A stretch of DNA of 64,000 nt from Bacillaceae bacterium IKA-2 (GTDB taxonomy: Bacteria; Bacillota; Bacilli; Bacillales; Anaerobacillaceae). Shown here in pieces: positions 61,590-64,000 of the stretch. Position 1 is the stretch's first letter; every line of letters begins with the position of its first letter. Under the pieces are notes generated by a model that worked only from the letters and a program-made list of their open reading frames with translations, was not told the DNA's origin and ran no database searches. Both the position numbers and the translations under genes were made by a program. The stretch spans positions 1,240,001 through 1,304,000 of the forward strand of contig CP134492.1 in assembly GCA_031761875.1 (NCBI GenBank), in the 5' to 3' direction.

Positions 61590-62231
61590 ATCCTTACGAA
61601 GAAGCATATTGAAGAAGTTTTACTAGAAATGGAAAAGTTGTTTCCAGATGCGCATTGTGAATTAACTCATCAAAATCCCTTTGAATTAACGATCGCTGTC
61701 TTACTTTCAGCTCAGTGCACTGATGTCCTAGTAAATAAAGTGACAAAGGAGCTATTTAAAAAGTATAAACAGCCCGAAGATTACTTAGCAGTTTCCCTTG
61801 AAGAGTTGGAACAGGATATCAAGTCGATTGGGCTTTATCGTAATAAAGCTAAACACATTAAAAAACTCTGTCAGACATTAATAACAGAATACGGTGGGGA
61901 AATTCCTAAACAGCGAGATCAATTAATTAAGTTAGCTGGTGTTGGGCGAAAAACAGCTAATGTTGTTATTTCAGTAGCATTCAATGTACCAGCTATTGCC
62001 ATAGATACCCACGTTGAAAGAGTGAGTAAAAGGTTAGGGATATGTAAGTGGAAAGATTCTGTATTAGAAGTTGAAAAAGCCTTAATGAAAAAAATTCCTG
62101 AACAGTTATGGTCAGAGACACATCACCGTTTTATTTTTTTTGGTAGGTATCATTGCAAAGCCCAATCACCGAAGTGTGAAATATGCCCGTTGCTTTACTT
62201 ATGTCGAGAAGGAAAAAAGCGTCTAAAGTAG
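61590..62231 (+). CDS. nth: endonuclease III, with no canonical start codon at the expected place
   Basis: DNA glycosylase/AP lyase for oxidised pyrimidines. About 213 residues: helix-hairpin-helix LIKLAGVGRKTANVVISVAF with the catalytic lysine, the catalytic aspartate in IAIDTHVERVSKRLG, and the 4Fe-4S ligands C-x6-C-x2-C-x5-C in CKAQSPKCEICPLLYLC. The ribosome site AAAGGGAGG (61573-61581) points to codon 61590, which reads ATC, followed by LTKKHIEEVLLEMEKLFPDA, where homologues have ATG. In-frame alternatives are GTG 61581, lying inside the ribosome site, and TTG 61524 inside the repeat. Start at 61590 is therefore an inference. Confidence 0.88.
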   Translation: MLTKKHIEEVLLEMEKLFPDAHCELTHQNPFELTIAVLLSAQCTDVLVNKVTKELFKKYKQPEDYLAVSLEELEQDIKSIGLYRNKAKHIKKLCQTLITEYGGEIPKQRDQLIKLAGVGRKTANVVISVAFNVPAIAIDTHVERVSKRLGICKWKDSVLEVEKALMKKIPEQLWSETHHRFIFFGRYHCKAQSPKCEICPLLYLCREGKKRLK

Positions 62232-62293
62232 GATCATCAAAAGGTCAGGTAGAATAGCTTGAAATTCATATTATAAAATAAATGAGGTTGAAA

Positions 62294-62812
62294 ATGACAA
62301 ATGTAACTGTACCAGAATCGTTTTTATTGGCACCTTATTTTCAAAAAGATGAAATAATTACAACATTAACTGATGATACCTTTAAACTGACACTTAAAAA
62401 GCAACCGCTACTTTTTGATATTTATGATCAATTGCAAGTTGATTCTCAAGTGAAACCTTGGGAAAAAAAATATTTTTATATCCCGATATTAATTGAAAAT
62501 TGGCAAGAAACTGAGCCGGGTATAATTGAATTATTTAAAGTTCGTGATCGAAAGCAAGTCTTATTTCCAATGAAAATAATGATTTTAACGTTTATTGCGA
62601 TGCTATTTTGGACGAATGGCAAAGCAGTTCCGGGTTTAATAAAGATAACAGACCAGGTAAAAAAATTAAGCGTTAAGCCAGTAAATGTCGAAGAGCGACT
62701 TGAATTTATTCTTTCAATTCCAAATCAATATCATGCCTTTACGCAACTAAAAACTCTTTTTAGTGAACTAGAAAAAAAATATGCTGTTTTAAAACTAAAA
62801 GAAAAAGGATGA
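62294..62812 (+). CDS. ypoC: YpoC-like protein
   Basis: 172 residues, soluble. The protein starts MTNVTVPESFLLAPYFQ, contains KPWEKKYFYIPILIENW and ILTFIAMLFWTNGKAVPGL and ends in a basic helix. Position between nth and ponA and the general pattern agree with YpoC of B. subtilis, whose function is unknown. ATG 62294 after TGAGGTTG (62283-62290); ATG 62282 overlaps that site. The 3' end lies in the outer arm of the terminator shared with ponA. Confidence 0.8.
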   Translation: MTNVTVPESFLLAPYFQKDEIITTLTDDTFKLTLKKQPLLFDIYDQLQVDSQVKPWEKKYFYIPILIENWQETEPGIIELFKVRDRKQVLFPMKIMILTFIAMLFWTNGKAVPGLIKITDQVKKLSVKPVNVEERLEFILSIPNQYHAFTQLKTLFSELEKKYAVLKLKEKG

Positions 62813-62866
62813 CTAAAAGGATGGGCAACATGTTTCGTTACCCATCCTTGAATCATCCTTTTTTTG
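62802..62866. terminator. two-layer bidirectional terminator between ypoC and ponA
   Basis: Outer arms AAAAAGGATGA (62802-62812) / TCATCCTTTTT (62853-62863) enclose an inner hairpin AAGGATGGG..AAC (62817-62829) / GTT.CCCATCCTT (62837-62849). T runs on both strands let it end both convergent genes. Confidence 0.85.
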
Positions 62867-62873
62867 TTCTTCG

Positions 62874-64000
62874 TTAATTATTTTCAGCGGGCTCAGGGTC
62901 AGGTTCAGGTTCAGGTTCAAGATCTTCAAGAGGATCAGGGATTTCATTGTCATTGTCTTCTCCATCTTCTCTTTCTTTCCTAGCTTCTTCTTTTTCTCTT
63001 TCTTTTCTAGCTTTTTCTTTTTCTTTTTCTTCTCTTTCTTTCTCTTCTCTTTCTTTTTCTTCTTCTTCTTCTTCTTTCTCTTTTTCTATTCTAGCTTCTT
63101 CTTTTTCTCTTTCTTTTTCTTCTTCATCTTCCGGTACTTTTATAGAAAGCTCTCTAACATCACTTCGTAATTGGTTATTTTTGGTTGATACAGCCTGAAG
63201 TTTAAAGCGATACGTTGCATCTTTTTCAGGGTTAAAGATAATATGCTGCATTTCTTCTTGAGATGAAATAACTTCGAACTTTGAGTCATTAACAGAAAAC
63301 TGTAGTTCGAAAGCATAGTTTTGTCTTTCCTCATCTGGATAAGACCATGATAAGAGGATTTGATCACCATCTTCATCGTACGCCCCCATAAATCCAGTTG
63401 GAGTGGGTGGCTTTATGTGAAGCACAGAAGTTTCAGTAGGCTCAGTTCCTTTCACAAAATATTCGTAAATGATTTCAGATTGTGGGGTATACTGACTTGG
63501 TAAAAGCCCAGATGCTTTTTCAATCCCAACTTTGACAACAGAACTCGGCTGTATAAAATCATCCGTAGTTTTACCTTTTGAGATTTCTGTCATCACATGT
63601 TTGAAAATGTCTTTGGCAATATGTTCGCTGCCATCATATTTAATATAGCCATCATTTGGTGTGTCATATCCGGTCCAAACAGCAATTGTGTAATTTGAAG
63701 TGTACCCTGCAAACCAAATGTCTTTGGCGCCATTGTCAATGTTAAAACGTTCTTTGTCCTCGGGACTAAAGTTTGACGTTCCTGTTTTCCCCGCCATTGG
63801 CAGCCCCTCAACTCGGGCCCGGTTACCGGTACCGTTGGAAGAGACAGCTGATTTAAGCATATCAGAAACCATAAAAGCGGTATAATCACTCATTGCTTGA
63901 TGCGGTTCTGGAGCTAAATCAATTGTCCTCCCATCCGGAAAAACTATTTTTCGAATAGCGTAAGGTTTATGGTAAGTACCTTCATTTCCAAAGGCTGCAT
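62874..64000 (-). CDS. ponA: penicillin-binding protein 1A/1B, C-terminal part (5' end outside window)
   Basis: Bifunctional class A PBP for peptidoglycan synthesis; only the end of the transpeptidase domain and the tail are visible. The frame is open to the window edge (AAFGNEGTYHKPYAIRK...). It shows the KTGT motif in MAGKTGTSNF, FAGYTSNYTIAVWTGYD, then a fibronectin type III-like domain (PPTPTGFMGAYDEDGDQILLSW ... ATYRFKLQAVS), and a long low-complexity tail: about 60 residues of Glu, Lys and Arg in EKE/REK runs, then a Pro/Glu/Asp end. It is an extracytoplasmic domain; the charged tail is in the wall space. Convergent with ypoC, as in B. subtilis. Confidence 0.95.
   Translation of the reverse strand, partial: AAFGNEGTYHKPYAIRKIVFPDGRTIDLAPEPHQAMSDYTAFMVSDMLKSAVSSNGTGNRARVEGLPMAGKTGTSNFSPEDKERFNIDNGAKDIWFAGYTSNYTIAVWTGYDTPNDGYIKYDGSEHIAKDIFKHVMTEISKGKTTDDFIQPSSVVKVGIEKASGLLPSQYTPQSEIIYEYFVKGTEPTETSVLHIKPPTPTGFMGAYDEDGDQILLSWSYPDEERQNYAFELQFSVNDSKFEVISSQEEMQHIIFNPEKDATYRFKLQAVSTKNNQLRSDVRELSIKVPEDEEEKEREKEEARIEKEKEEEEEEKEREEKEREEKEKEKARKEREKEEARKEREDGEDNDNEIPDPLEDLEPEPEPDPEPAENN

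Noticed and set aside
62947-63198. Plus-strand open frame rich in Ser, Phe and Leu opposite ponA
   Set aside because: It is the reverse of the Glu/Lys-rich codons of ponA; low-complexity shadow with no ribosome site.
1-64000. Prophage, insertion sequence, rRNA or tRNA genes
   Set aside because: No transposase, integrase, phage structural gene, terminal inverted repeats with a coding body, or tRNA/rRNA-like sequence was seen; gene order is continuous with the Bacillus pattern.

Overview
This 64-kb window is a stretch of chromosome from a spore-forming, low-GC Gram-positive bacterium of the family Bacillaceae. The gene order matches, almost gene for gene, the Bacillus subtilis arc from cmk to ponA: cmk-ypfD-fni-ypzI-yphA-der-plsY-gpsA-spoVIF-yphE-yphF-spoIVA-hbs-folE-mtrB-hepS-menG-hepT-ndk-cheR-aroC-aroB-aroH-trpEDCFBA-hisC-tyrA-aroA-ypiA-ypiB-ypiF-qcrABC-ypjA-ypjB-(yugP)-ypjC-ypjD-dapB-mgsA-bshB1-bshA-cca-birA-panBCD-dinG-ypmA-ypmB-aspB-asnS-dnaD-nth-ypoC-ponA. 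Sporulation genes (spoIVA, spoVIF, ypjB), TRAP (mtrB), bacillithiol genes and a menaquinol:cytochrome c reductase all fit this placement. The futalosine-pathway genes next to menG suggest the Bacillus halodurans side of the family (alkaliphile-like) rather than B. subtilis itself; that part is inference.

Layout. 1-7.2 kb: the end of cmk, an S1-domain protein, type 2 IPP isomerase, the GTPase Der, phospholipid-precursor genes plsY and gpsA, and spoVIF behind a sigma-K-like promoter. 7.2-12.9 kb: two tandem DUF2768 membrane proteins, lipoprotein YphF, spoIVA, the HU gene, folE and TRAP. 13-18.5 kb: a quinone operon in which heptaprenyl synthase subunits bracket menG and three futalosine-type genes (mqnP, ubiX/mqnQ, mqnA), then ndk. 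18.5-32.5 kb: cheR and the aromatic supra-operon, with a clear TRAP-controlled attenuator ahead of trpE. 32.7-40 kb: a degenerate amidohydrolase-like protein, TPR and winged-helix-like proteins, ypiB/F and the cytochrome bc complex. 40-51.5 kb: ypjA/B, a zinc metallopeptidase, ypjC (the only long minus-strand gene apart from ponA), dapB, mgsA, bacillithiol genes, cca, birA and panBCD. 51.6-64 kb: a TPR protein whose ribosome site is buried in a hairpin, dinG, a degenerate metallo-beta-lactamase-like secreted protein, a small unrecognised minus-strand gene, ypmA/B, aspB, asnS, dnaD, nth, ypoC and the 3' two thirds or less of ponA.

How it works together: chorismate made by aroC/aroB/aroA products feeds tryptophan (trp genes, gated by the TRAP protein encoded 10 kb upstream), phenylalanine/tyrosine (aroH, tyrA, hisC), and also menaquinone through MqnA. 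HepS/HepT supply the prenyl tail and the menaquinone is used by QcrABC.

The coding content is conventional. The unusual material is between genes: (A) a ~95-nt imperfect hairpin repeat placed directly after stop codons, four copies; (B) a TTCAAAAAG/CTTTTTGAA hairpin family, four copies; (C) a modular repeat with ~120-nt period in which a constant flank (core GCTTTTCTTTGTCTAGC) alternates with variable palindromes, three loci. I saw no rRNA, tRNA, CRISPR array, prophage or insertion sequence. I did not find a novel multi-gene system.
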